Shown here: one piece after another, positions 7,355 through 16,329 of the stretch | Position numbering within the stretch: position 1 is the stretch's first letter | Layout: the number at the start of each line of letters is the position of its first letter | NCBI RefSeq assembly: GCF_029525555.1 | Contig: NZ_JAPDHZ010000002.1 | Location: 2,269,868 to 2,333,867 of the forward strand | Source of the DNA: Cohnella ginsengisoli | Lineage (GTDB): Bacteria; Bacillota; Bacilli; Paenibacillales; Paenibacillaceae | Direction: 5' to 3' | Length of the DNA stretch: 64,000 nucleotides | The notes under the pieces: model-generated | The model's input: only the letters and a program-made list of their open reading frames with translations | Database searches by the model: none | Told to the model about the DNA's origin: nothing | Position numbers and translations under genes: made by a program

Positions 7355-8506
7355 TTACCACAGATACAAATCATTGCCTTTCAACTTAAAGACCGCTTCC
7401 ATCAAGTAATAATCGCCGTAAATGATCGGATGATGGTGCGCCTTCGAATGATAAGCGGCCGAGCCGTATTGCACGATGGCGTCCGAGCCTTCCGTCCAGT
7501 CGCACCGCGCATCGACCGCCTTGAGCAGCTTGACCGCCGCGTCCAGATAGAGCCGCCGCTCGTTCGCGCCGACGGCCTTGGCCAGCTCGATCAGTCCGCA
7601 AGCGGCGATGGCCGCCGCCGTATCGTCTTCAAGCCGCGGCGCCTGCGGCTGTCTGAAGTCGACCGGAATGACGCCGCGCTCGGGGATATTGGCGATAAAA
7701 TAGTGCGCAATGCGTTTGGCCGTCTGCAGGTACGCTTCCTTCCGCGTATGAATATAACTCATCATAAATCCGTACAAGCCCCAGGACTGTCCTCTCGTCC
7801 ATGAAGAGCCTTCCTCGTAACCTTGCCCGCCGTACGTACGAACGACGCCCCCGCGCTCGGGATCGAATTCCACGATATGATTCACCGACCCGTCCGGCCT
7901 GACGAAGATGTCCATGACCGTATCCGCATGCTTCATCGCGATTTGCTTGTACCGGGGATCTCCCGTCTCTTCGGAGGCCCAGTAGAGGAGCGGGATATTG
8001 AACATACAGTCGATGATGGCCCAGCCTCTCGTATCCTGTCCTTCGATGTCGTTCCAGGCGCGGATAAAGCCGCCGGCCAGGTTGAAGCGTCCGGCCAGCA
8101 GGTTCGCGGCATGCAGGGCCCGCTTGCGCGATTCCGGGTTCTTCGTCACGCGATAATTCGCGACGCTGGTCGGCAGCCACATAAATCCGACGTCGTGATG
8201 CAGTCCGTAAAAAATCTCGAAGCACCGATCCAGCTTCTCCTCCGAGATCGCCGCGATCGCCTTATACTTTTCGCTGCCGGTCTCGTGATACATGAGCCAC
8301 ATCATGCCGCCCCAAAAGCCGTTCGTCCACCAATTGATGCCGTCCGCCGGATCGCCCGCCGGCTGAAGCGCGGCGCGGTCGTCATAGGTGCCGTTTACGG
8401 TCGTATAGGGAATCTTGTGCTTCGTTTTCTCGCTGACCCATTCCATCTTGGCGGTCACTCTGCCAACGATGTCGTGCAGCCAAGTCTCCTCTGCGGTTTG
8501 CAGCAT
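7355..8506 (-). CDS. Glycoside hydrolase family 88, unsaturated uronyl hydrolase
   Basis: A 383-residue (alpha/alpha)6-barrel enzyme without signal peptide, so cytoplasmic. GH88 enzymes hydrate the double bond of unsaturated uronic acids left at oligosaccharide ends by polysaccharide lyases, releasing the keto-uronate. The two catalytic aspartates are visible as D105 (LHHDVGFMW) and D166 (WAIIDCMFN). Their 61-residue spacing equals that of the Bacillus GL1 enzyme (D88/D149). The barrel motif SSWTRGQSWGLYGF is also present. It is the last gene of a minus-strand operon with importer and two-component genes, which suggests the importer brings in lyase products (glycosaminoglycan-, gellan-, xanthan- or ulvan-type; not decidable here). 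GH105 is the nearest alternative family. Confidence 0.88.
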   Translation of the reverse strand: MLQTAEETWLHDIVGRVTAKMEWVSEKTKHKIPYTTVNGTYDDRAALQPAGDPADGINWWTNGFWGGMMWLMYHETGSEKYKAIAAISEEKLDRCFEIFYGLHHDVGFMWLPTSVANYRVTKNPESRKRALHAANLLAGRFNLAGGFIRAWNDIEGQDTRGWAIIDCMFNIPLLYWASEETGDPRYKQIAMKHADTVMDIFVRPDGSVNHIVEFDPERGGVVRTYGGQGYEEGSSWTRGQSWGLYGFMMSYIHTRKEAYLQTAKRIAHYFIANIPERGVIPVDFRQPQAPRLEDDTAAAIAACGLIELAKAVGANERRLYLDAAVKLLKAVDARCDWTEGSDAIVQYGSAAYHSKAHHHPIIYGDYYLMEAVFKLKGNDLYLW

Positions 8507-8558
8507 ATCGGCTTCCCTTCCTTCTCTTCACATTCGTTAGATGGCCGCTCAAGCGCCT

Positions 8559-10152
8559 CTACGGCTGCTTGTCGTCGCCGGACGCCCTGAATTCCTGCGG
8601 GAGCTTCCCGCTATGCTTCTTAAACATGTCGCTGAACTGCCTGGCATTGTTGTAGCCGACCTCCTCCGCAATCTGATAGATCATCAGATCGGTGTGGAGG
8701 AGCAGCTTGATCGCCTGCTTCATGCGAACCTCGGTCAAATATTGCTTGAAGTTCATTCCCGTATGCTTTTTGAAAAAGCTGCTAAAGTAATACGGATTCA
8801 TAAAAACTTTGGAGGCGGCGCCTTCAAGGGTGATATTCGCTTTATAGTGCTGCTCGATGTACGCTTTTACGTCCGTCAGCTGCCGGCTCTCTCTGCCCCC
8901 TGTCTCGAGGCGCTGGAAAATGCCTTCCGCGGCTTCAAGCATATACGCCTTCAATTGCGGGTATTTGCCGAAGCTTTGCAGCTTGTCCAAATGCCGCTGA
9001 AGCTCGTCTTCCTGAACCGCGATGCCGATCTGCGCCAAGCCGTCCGCCCATTCCGCAAGCGTTCCGTAAGCGGCCAGCACCGCCTTTTCCCTGCCGCCGC
9101 CGGCGTGGAGCTCGATCTTCTCCAACAACGCCTCGCTTGTCTCGCGCAGCAGGCCGCGGTCTTTTTTTCAGAACGGCTTGCAGCACCCGGTCTCTCGCTT
9201 CGCCCAGCTCCTTGACGGACGCCCGGCTCTCCCAGTTCTCCTCCGCCCAGCATACGACCGCTCCGCCATCGGCGAAAAAGCTCCGGTTTAACGCTTCCGC
9301 CGCGGTCCGATAGGCGCGTCGAATGCCTTCGACGCCCGACTGTTCTTCTCCGATTCCAGCCGACAAAGCGATCTTTAGAAAGCCCGCCGCATGCACGACA
9401 ACTTCCGAAGCAAGCGCCTTAACGGACGCGGCTTGCCTATGATTAATCACGACGCAGAGCCGATCGCCTTTTCTGAACAGCACGATCGCGGCCTCTCGCG
9501 CGACCACTTCCTCCGTCATATTGCCGATCGCGAAGAGCAGCAGACGCCGCTCATGCTCGCCCCAGCGAATGTCCGTCTTTTGCGGCTCGGGTTCGAGCAG
9601 CATGACGCTAAAGCGCGGATAAGTAAAGCGGTGCCCGAACAGCCGCAGCTTCTCCTCCGCCTCCTCGATCCGAATATCGCCTTCGATCAGGCGGTCGAAC
9701 AGCTCTTCAAGTTTCGTTTTGCGATCCATTTGCTCGTACTGGGCCAGCTTACTTTTGGTTTGGCGTTCTTCGGATTCTTCTTTCAGGAGAGACAGGGCGC
9801 GGGTGACGGCCGACAGCAGCAGCTCCTTTTCGATGGGCTTGATCAGGTAATCGACGGCGCCCAGCGCCAACGCTTCCTTCGCGTAGGAAAATTCCTGATA
9901 GGCGCTTATGAAAATGACTTTGGCGCCATAGCCAAGACGCCCGATCTCCTTCAGCACGTCGATCCCCGTGCCGTCAGGCATGCTGATATCGGTCACGACC
10001 AGCGACGGCCGTTCCTTTTCCACGAGCTCGAGGAGTCCGCGCCCCGTCCAGGCTTCGCCTACAATTTGAATGCCGAGCGCCTCCCAGGGAATTAGCTTGC
10101 GCAGTCCTCTGAGGATCATCGGCTCGTCGTCCGCAAGCACGGCGTGAATCAC
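8559..10152 (-). CDS. yesN: YesN-type response regulator with AraC DNA-binding domain (frame broken at a T7 run)
   Basis: A receiver domain occupies residues 1-120 (acidic pair D8/D9, phospho-acceptor D55 in VVTDISMPD, conserved lysine in DYLIKPIEKE). A helical linker follows, and two AraC helix-turn-helix motifs lie in the last 100 residues (YQIAEEVGYNNARQFSDMFK). The start is a GTG at 10152 with GGGAGGA upstream, and it overlaps the TGA of the kinase gene by 4 bases. The frame breaks at the seven-base T run 9163-9169: six bases read LKKDRGLLRETSEALLEKI, joining both halves. The corrected length, about 530 residues, is normal for this family. It should activate the importer and GH88 genes when the kinase senses its sugar. 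Confidence 0.87.
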
Positions 10153-11939
10153 GGCTCGTTCCTCCCCTCTCTGCAAGGAAGATCCAATCGCACGGACGTC
10201 CCGATATTCGGCGTACTATGGATGCGAACGCCGTATTCGGGTCCGTACAGCGCGGCGAGCCGGTCATGCACGTTTTTGATGCCAATGCCGCCGTTCTCCT
10301 GCAGCTCCGGCTGCGCGCTCTCGGCATCCCGGTCCAGTCGCGCTCTGATCCGCTCCAGCTTTTCGGGCCCCATCCCGATCCCATCGTCGTCGACGGTGAC
10401 GACCAGCCTCTGATCCTCGATCTCGGCGGAGATCCGGATCGTCCCTTTGCTTGCCTTCGGCATGATCCCGTGATAGATCGCATTTTCGACCAACGGCTGA
10501 ATCGACAGCTTCGGCAGTTGGCAGTTCAACGCGTCTCCGCTCATGCGTATATCCATCGCCAACCGCTGCTCGCCGTAGCGAAGCGACATCAATTTAAAGT
10601 ATTGCTCGATATTCGATTTCTCGTCGGAGAGGGATACCGTCTCGTCGCCATAGTCCAGCACGTACTTCAGCTGACGGGAAAGGGCCAGGATCATGTCGGC
10701 GACTTCTTCGTCGTCGTTGGCCACGGCGCTCATGCGGATCACTTCCAGGGTGTTGTAAAGGTAGTGGGGGCGAATCTGGCTCTTCAGCGCGGTCAGCTCC
10801 GCCTGCTTCTGCTTGATTTGCGCGACGTACACTTTATCGATGTAGCTCTTGAGACGATCCGTCATCTTGTTGAAGCCCCGGGCGAGCATGCCGATCTCGT
10901 CGGGACTCCTGACCTGCACCTGCGTATCGAAGTCGCCGGATTCGACCTTGGCCATATGACGGATTATGACGCGAATCGGGTTCGACAGATTGTTGGAAAA
11001 CCATATCGCCACGAGGACAAGCGCCACGATCGAGAGTGCGATGACCACGGCGATCGTATTTTTAATGCCGTTGATCTTGCGGAACAGCTCGTCCTTGTCC
11101 ACCTCGCCGATCACATGCCAGCCGGCGTCGGGCATATCCTGCTTCACATACCGATAGTCGCCTGAATCCGCGGCGCTGAAGCGCTGCCCGATCCGGTCGT
11201 TCTTGTTGCTGTAAAGGATCCATCCGTCCGGATCGACGACGTACATCCCGTCGTGCCTGTCGATGGTGAGACGATTAAAGATGTCCGCGAAGGCGTCGAC
11301 GGATACATCTACGTAGAGGCTTCCCACGACTTTGCCGTCCAGGCCGGGGCTGCCAGCCACATCGATCAGATTGCGGGCGAACGTCAATACCGTCGTGCCT
11401 GAATTCAGGTAGTAATCCTGATGATGCGTCGGAAACATCGCCAACCGATTAGGCCGATCGAGAAGCGCCTGCCGCCATGCGGGGGGCGGAAAGTCATAAC
11501 GAAAGTCGATGCGGCTCCCTGCGCGGTTCAAATCCTGATAACCGCCGCCGGTAAAAACGAAGGCGACGCTGCGAATATGAACGTCCGTAGCCACGACGGT
11601 CTGAAGGAGATCGTCTACCGACGCCGCGATCTGGCTGTCCCCCGCGGGCGCGCCTTCCCCGATGCGCTTGGCTAACTGTCCGACGCCGCCAGGCTGGCCA
11701 TAGGCGTACATCAGCTTGGAGATATTGTTGTATTTGGTATAGAGCTCATTCACGTTATTGCCGGCGTTCATCACCATTTGCTCAAAATTATTAATGGTGT
11801 ACCGTTGCATATAGCTGCCGAACGTATTCAGCGAAAAGAAGCTGACCGCGAGCAGCGGAACGAGTCCGACGATAATGAAGGAAAACGCGAACTTCGCAAA
11901 AATGCTTTTTCGCAGCCGGTTAAGCTTCAAAGCGTTCAA
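10149..11939 (-). CDS. yesM: YesM-type sensor histidine kinase
   Basis: A 596-residue membrane kinase. A membrane helix lies near residues 15-35 and an extracellular dCache-like sensing region spans about 40-285. The second helix (about 290-312) is followed by HAMP, the His_kinase domain with the phospho-accepting histidine in QIRPHYLYNTLEVIRM, and a C-terminal ATPase domain (N-box LSIQPLVENAIYHG, G-box DDGIGMG and GGIGIKNVHDRL). The start is TTG at 11939 behind GGAGGATT. It is coupled by a 4-base overlap to the response regulator and lies downstream of the importer genes, so the pair probably senses the extracellular sugar or the loaded binding protein and switches this operon on. Confidence 0.9.
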   Translation of the reverse strand: MNALKLNRLRKSIFAKFAFSFIIVGLVPLLAVSFFSLNTFGSYMQRYTINNFEQMVMNAGNNVNELYTKYNNISKLMYAYGQPGGVGQLAKRIGEGAPAGDSQIAASVDDLLQTVVATDVHIRSVAFVFTGGGYQDLNRAGSRIDFRYDFPPPAWRQALLDRPNRLAMFPTHHQDYYLNSGTTVLTFARNLIDVAGSPGLDGKVVGSLYVDVSVDAFADIFNRLTIDRHDGMYVVDPDGWILYSNKNDRIGQRFSAADSGDYRYVKQDMPDAGWHVIGEVDKDELFRKINGIKNTIAVVIALSIVALVLVAIWFSNNLSNPIRVIIRHMAKVESGDFDTQVQVRSPDEIGMLARGFNKMTDRLKSYIDKVYVAQIKQKQAELTALKSQIRPHYLYNTLEVIRMSAVANDDEEVADMILALSRQLKYVLDYGDETVSLSDEKSNIEQYFKLMSLRYGEQRLAMDIRMSGDALNCQLPKLSIQPLVENAIYHGIMPKASKGTIRISAEIEDQRLVVTVDDDGIGMGPEKLERIRARLDRDAESAQPELQENGGIGIKNVHDRLAALYGPEYGVRIHSTPNIGTSVRLDLPCREGRNEP

Positions 11940-12117
11940 CGATGGAATCCTCCGATCATTGCCGCGTCAGCAGTTGCGGGCAATGCCATTTTCCCGCTAT
12001 CATAACACTTCGGCCAAAGCCGTGCCTATGCACGGGTTACGGGATTAAAGGCGCGCATTATCGGATTTTGTATCATCGGACGAGCGCCTTCCCGTTAACC
12101 AAGCTGGCGGGTGCCGC

Positions 12118-12946
12118 CTACCCTTTTGTGGCGCCAGCGGCAATTCCTTTTTACAAAGTACTTTTGCAGCGCGATAAAGGCGATCAGGACGGGAACGATG
12201 GACATCGTCGTGCCTGCGAACACCAGATCCCACCGCGAGGCGAGCTCGCCGACGAACCGGAAAATCTCGACGATCAGCGTCCGCCGATCCGAGTGGAGAA
12301 CCAGGCTCGGCATGAGGAAGTCGTTCCAAATGCCGAGTCCCTGCAGAACGACCATGCTGGCGGTACAAGGTCCGAGCAGCGGAAACACGATCTGCCAGAA
12401 CGTCCTCGCCCGCGAGCAGCCGTCGATCGCCGATGCTTCTTCGATCTCGACCGGAATTCCTTTAATAAAGCTGGTGTAAAGCAGCACGCCCATGCCGACC
12501 GAACCGGAGATATAGATGAGGATCGGCGCCGTCAGCGTACCGTACAGCCCCAGCGTCTTCATCTCCTTGAACAGCGGGATCATGTAGACCTGGAAGGGAA
12601 TCATCATTCCCGCCAGAAAATAAACGTAGATGCCGTTCGTCCACCGCCTGGCGGTTCGCTCGATGGCATAGGCGGCCATCGGGATGAAGGCGATCATGCA
12701 GACGACGGACGCGACGGTGAGAATCAGGCTGTTCAGCATCGCCTTCGGAAAGTCCGTCTCCGTGAGCAAATATTTAAAGCTGTCCAAATACAGGCTCGAA
12801 GGGAGCGATACGGCATTCCGCAAAATTTCCCCGTTCGATTTGAACGCCGAGATCAAGCTGAAGTACACGGGGAAAAAGAACAGTACCGCGAGCAGCAGCG
12901 CGACGGCCACGACGATGAGATCGATCCGGAGCTTGGCCTTGTCCAT
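12118..12946 (-). CDS. CUT1 ABC importer permease, second subunit (C-terminal frame shift at an A5 run)
   Basis: A MalG-type membrane permease of about 275 residues with six helices and the EAA loop IEEASAIDGCSRARTFWQIVFP. As printed, the frame runs on to 12095 and ends in an unrelated tail (KRNCRWRHKR). Removing one A from GTAAAAAGG near 12152 gives KYFVKGIAAGATKG followed directly by TAG at 12118. That is the conserved ending of this family, so 12118 is taken as the true end. It starts one base after the stop of the first permease. Confidence 0.87.
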
Positions 12947-12947
12947 G

Positions 12948-13883
12948 CTACATCTGCACCTCCCGCCTGCGCAGCAGTTTGACTTGAATCAGGGATATCG
13001 CGAGGATCAGGACGAACAGCACGAGCGACAACGCCGTCCCGTAGCCCTGGCGCAGTTCGCCGAAGCCGACCTTGTAAACGATGTACGTCAACGTCTCGGT
13101 CGCGAAGCCCGGTCCACCGTCCGTCATGACCGCGATCTGGTCGAAAATCTTGAGCGCGCCGATCATGGACAGCATCACGCTGACGGTCATCGCGCCGGCC
13201 AGCAGCGGGAACGTGATATGGCGGAATCGTTGCGCGCGGTTCGCCCCGTCGATCGCGGCGGCTTCGTTCAGCTCGGGCGGAATGCCTTGAAGCCCGGCCA
13301 GATAAATGATCATATAGTAACCCGAGCCCTTCCAGACCGTCGTGATGATAATCGCGAGCAAGGCATAATTCGGATCGCCGAGCCAATCGATTTTCCATTC
13401 GCTCAGCCCGATCCGGTCCAGCAGCTGGGAGATGACGCCGAAGTTAAAGTTAAAAATAATCGCCCACACGAAGCCCATGACGATGCCGCTCAGCAGCACG
13501 GGGAAGTAAAACACGCTGCGGAACAAGCTCTTGGCCCACCGCACCTGATCCACGAGCATCGCGAGCAGCAGCGCAACGATATTCTCCAGCACGACGAGCG
13601 ACACGGATAATATCAACGTGTTCTTCAGGGCGTTGTAGACGCGCTCGCTATGAAGCATTTCCTTAAAGTTATCGAAGCCGATATAACGAACCTGATCGCT
13701 GACGCCGTCCCAGCTCGTGAAGCTAAGATTGACGCTGTTCAAGGTCGGATAAATGACAAACGCGGTGTAAAAAATAAAAGCGGGCAAAATGAATATAATC
13801 GAATAGGATATCCGTCGTTTCTTTTTGGCTTCTCTTTGCGCCGCTGCGCGCATCGCTTTTGTGTTCGCCATCGTATTCGCCAC
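12948..13883 (-). CDS. CUT1 ABC importer permease, first subunit
   Basis: A 311-residue MalF-type membrane permease. It begins with a basic cytoplasmic tail (MRAAAQREAKKKRR) and has about six helices and the EAA loop LNEAAAIDGANRAQRFRHITFP. The start follows AGGAGTGAG. It lies between the binding-protein gene (72 bases upstream) and the second permease (1 base downstream), all on the minus strand. There is no ATPase gene. Confidence 0.9.
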   Translation of the reverse strand: MANTMANTKAMRAAAQREAKKKRRISYSIIFILPAFIFYTAFVIYPTLNSVNLSFTSWDGVSDQVRYIGFDNFKEMLHSERVYNALKNTLILSVSLVVLENIVALLLAMLVDQVRWAKSLFRSVFYFPVLLSGIVMGFVWAIIFNFNFGVISQLLDRIGLSEWKIDWLGDPNYALLAIIITTVWKGSGYYMIIYLAGLQGIPPELNEAAAIDGANRAQRFRHITFPLLAGAMTVSVMLSMIGALKIFDQIAVMTDGGPGFATETLTYIVYKVGFGELRQGYGTALSLVLFVLILAISLIQVKLLRRREVQM

Positions 13884-13955
13884 GCTCTCACTCCTAAAGC
13901 CAGCGGTTAAAGGGAGGCAGCCTGCACCGGCCGCCCCGCCTTCACCCGCTTTGTT

Positions 13956-15329
13956 TTATTTGGCGGCTGCGTTCGCCTTGACGTTGGCGTCCCATTCCGC
14001 ATCGGCTTTCTTCATATACTCCGCGCTGAACTTGCCATTGACCAGCCACTCCTGCGCCAGCTTGTAGAACCAGTTCCGCCATTGCGTCGGCATCTGGTCT
14101 TCGCCCCAGAACGCGTTGATCTGCATCGATTTGATCGTATTCGGATCGTTCATGACCTCCAGCACGCGCTTCATCTGCGGCGAAGCCTCGTAGGCGATCG
14201 TCTCCTTCGTCGTCGGGATGCCGTTTACGGCTTGGAGGTACTTCGTGTACTGGTCTTTGGAGAAGAAAAACTTGATGAAAGCCGTCATCGCCGCCTGCTT
14301 GTCCGCATCCTTGCTCGCGTCGGTCGAGATCGCCCAGCCTTGCAAATTGTTCAATCCGTTGACGACAATTCTGCCTTGACGGTCCGGCACCGGGTACCAG
14401 CTGTATTCAAAGTTCGGATCGGCCTGGGAGATCTGCGCGAACATCCACGGCCCCGAGAACAGCTGCGCCGCTTTGCCCGTTACGAGCATCGACGCCGTCT
14501 GATTGTCGGCCGTGCTCGCCCAGCCTTTGTCGATGTAGCCCTTCGTGAACAGCTCGGTAAAGTCCGTCATCGCCCGCATCGGGCCTTCGTCCGCGAAGCT
14601 GACTTCGCCTTTGGTGCGCTTGGCGTTCCAGTGAGGATCGTCGGCGAACATGTCGTCCATGAAAAATTTGTTGACCCAGAAGCCCCAGTGGAAGATATCC
14701 TTGCCGCCGAAGGTCAATGGCGTGATGCCGCTCGCCTTCAGCTTCTCCTGAATCGCCAGGAACTCGTCATAGGTTTTCGGCTCGGCCGTTACGCCGGCTT
14801 TCTCGTACGCTTTTTTGCTGTAAATGATGCCCTGCGGGACTGTGCCCGCGATCGGCGCCGTATAATGCTTGCCGTTCAGCGCGGGCGGGTCGGCGATGAG
14901 ATCCAGCCATTCCTGGGGAAGCTCCGCGATCTTGCCGGCCTCCGCGAACAGCTGCGTGTCGCGCATCTCGATCAGATCCGGGAACTCGCCGACGGCCTCC
15001 TTCGTCTTGAGCCAATCGAGGTAGGCCATCGAGCCGCCCTCGGAGATATCCTTGATCTTGATGTTCGGATTCGCCTTGGTGAACGCTGCTATGGCATCCG
15101 CCATCGCCTGCTTCGTGGACGGATCGCCTGTGGCGTAGCCGACGGAGAACGTGACGTCTTTTTTTACCGCCGCTTCGCTTGCCGGAGCGGATGAGGATGA
15201 GGACGAGGATGCAGAAGCATTCGCGCCGCCGTTCGAAGCGTTATTGTTGCCGCCGCAGGCCGACAAGACGAGCGAGAGCGCCATAACGCTCGATACCGAT
15301 AATGCGACCGTTTTTTTATTCATTGCCAT
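13956..15329 (-). CDS. Extracellular solute-binding lipoprotein of the GH88 operon
   Basis: A 457-residue family 1 binding protein. The signal peptide ends in the lipobox LVLSAC (Cys about 25), then an Asn/Ala/Ser-rich tether leads into the two-lobed sugar-binding fold with typical segments such as ALNGKHYTAPIAGTVPQGI and the tryptophan-rich ligand region WGFWVNKFF. It is the first gene of the minus-strand operon binding protein - permease - permease - YesM - YesN - GH88. Its ligand is therefore probably an oligosaccharide carrying an unsaturated uronic acid, though the sequence alone does not prove it. Confidence 0.9.
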   Translation of the reverse strand: MAMNKKTVALSVSSVMALSLVLSACGGNNNASNGGANASASSSSSSSAPASEAAVKKDVTFSVGYATGDPSTKQAMADAIAAFTKANPNIKIKDISEGGSMAYLDWLKTKEAVGEFPDLIEMRDTQLFAEAGKIAELPQEWLDLIADPPALNGKHYTAPIAGTVPQGIIYSKKAYEKAGVTAEPKTYDEFLAIQEKLKASGITPLTFGGKDIFHWGFWVNKFFMDDMFADDPHWNAKRTKGEVSFADEGPMRAMTDFTELFTKGYIDKGWASTADNQTASMLVTGKAAQLFSGPWMFAQISQADPNFEYSWYPVPDRQGRIVVNGLNNLQGWAISTDASKDADKQAAMTAFIKFFFSKDQYTKYLQAVNGIPTTKETIAYEASPQMKRVLEVMNDPNTIKSMQINAFWGEDQMPTQWRNWFYKLAQEWLVNGKFSAEYMKKADAEWDANVKANAAAK

Positions 15330-15532
15330 AGCGATGAGAGCCTCCCTTTATCTTGAAAAAGCGTCGGTAGAAGAACGGTTTCGGATGAATAAGCACCGCT
15401 TTCATTTCCGTGCCTTAAAATTAACATAGACCGAAATCAGGTAGTATGCTGTTTTTTTAAGCTTGATATGCAGGAAGTTAAGTTGTTGAAGAGGAGGCGT
15501 ACAGCTCCGTCCTGCGTCCGAAAAAATAATAT

Positions 15533-15570
15533 AAAAAACCGCCAGGGAGGGTCGCAGCTCTCCCTGACGG
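15533..15570 (-). terminator. Rho-independent terminator, minus strand
   Basis: On the minus strand CCGTCAGGGAG and CTCCCTGGCGG form the stem and are followed by TTTTTTATATTATTTTTT. No clear gene precedes it, which suggests that a gene upstream on this strand has been lost or that a short RNA ends here. Confidence 0.6.
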
Positions 15571-15885
15571 TCCTTGCATCAAGCGCGTGCACGATCGGCG
15601 GACAGCCCGCGACCGCCTTCACGCACAGCCAGCCGCGCCAACGCCTCCACAGCCGCCCGCCAGCGAGGTGCGATTGAATGACGCCTGTGTGCGATCAGCA
15701 TACGCGAAAGATTAGGATTTTTTTAGCGTCCTTCTAACGCCTCAGCCTCAGCAAAATGGATGCGGATTTGCAGAAACCTCCTCTTCGGCTTGTCCAATCG
15801 GCCGATATGCCGCTATATTTAACTTCGAACAACGCCAGGCCTGCGGGCTTGACGGGCTTGACGTCCTCGCGCTAGACGCCTATGT

Positions 15886-16077
15886 GCAATAGCTGTTGAA
15901 ACGCATTTATTTCCTTTGATCACGACATGATTGGGCCAAATAAGTGTTGAAGCGCAATTAAATTCCCACTTTCGAACGTTTTGACCCGGTATTGAACCAA
16001 TTAAATGCGGTTTGACACTTATTTCCTCCCCAGCCCCGATCAGCGCGCCGATTAATTGCTTTTCAACACTTATCGTC
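15886..16077. repeat. Four dispersed copies of a ~25-base repeat in both orientations
   Basis: Copies lie at 15888-15914 and 15938-15966 (one orientation) and at 15997-16026 and 16050-16077 (the other). The shared core, read in the second orientation, is AATTAAxTGCGxTT followed by CAACACTTAT. The copies at 15938 and 16050 pair almost perfectly as an inverted repeat. The copies differ by scattered substitutions, so the family is old rather than newly spread. Confidence 0.65.
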
Positions 16078-16084
16078 CCCGGTT

Positions 16085-16288
16085 GTTTCTAACCGAGACT
16101 TCAACGACCGCGCGATGGCGCAAGAGGGCCAGTTTGTTCCTAAACAGAACTTCGATGCCCCCGCGATGGCGCAGAATGGCTAGTTTGTGTCTGACCGGGA
16201 CTTCGGCGGCGGGGCGACAGTGCAAGCGTATTCGTTCGTTTCTAACCGAGAATCCTTCGGCAAACGCGATATGTTCAAAAAATCCCTT
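16085..16288. repeat. 51-bp degenerate tandem repeat, four units
   Basis: Units begin at 16085 (GTTTCTAACC), 16136 (GTTCCTAAAC), 16187 (GTGTCTGACC) and 16238 (GTTTCTAACC), each exactly 51 bases apart. The conserved parts are the 10-base start, GACTTC at +12 and GCGATGGCGCA near +28. The fourth unit decays into the terminator. Because 51 is 17 codons, 17-residue repeats appear in open frames on both strands (minus: VPVRHKLAILRHRGGIE, VLFRNKLALLRHRAVVE). Neither frame has an identifiable ribosome binding site. Confidence 0.75.
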
Positions 16289-16305
16289 GCTCGGCAAGGG
16301 ATTTT
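16276..16305 (-). terminator. Terminator of the GH43 gene
   Basis: AATCCCTTGC and GCAAGGGATT form a perfect 10-bp stem with loop TCG. On the minus strand the stem is followed by TTTTTTG. It lies about 25 bases past the GH43 stop. Confidence 0.8.
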
Positions 16306-16329
16306 GCAATTGACACTTGGATAGAGCGT

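Larger units (their letters stand above)
15330..16329. other. 1-kb intergenic region rich in repeats
   Basis: No convincing gene is found here. It holds the promoter region of the importer operon, a minus-strand terminator (15533-15570), four copies of a ~25-base dispersed repeat (15886-16077), four units of a 51-bp tandem repeat (16085-16288) and the GH43 terminator. A 40-codon minus-strand frame (15701 to 15579) that ends just before the terminator at 15570 has no ribosome binding site and no recognisable family. Short open frames over the tandem repeats exist on both strands only because the repeat length is a multiple of three. Confidence 0.6.

Noticed and set aside
15579..15701. 40-codon minus-strand frame ending just before a terminator
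   Set aside because: The position is suggestive, but it has no ribosome binding site, an Arg/Ala-rich composition as from random G/C-rich DNA, and no recognisable family.
16085..16288. CRISPR array
   Set aside because: The whole 51-base unit is repeated with scattered changes. There is no short conserved repeat alternating with unique spacers, and no cas genes occur.
16056..16313. Plus- and minus-strand open frames of 80-85 residues over the 51-bp repeats
   Set aside because: Both frames are open because the repeat period is a multiple of three. Neither has a ribosome binding site, and the minus frame starts inside the GH43 terminator hairpin. Kept as a DNA repeat, not as genes.
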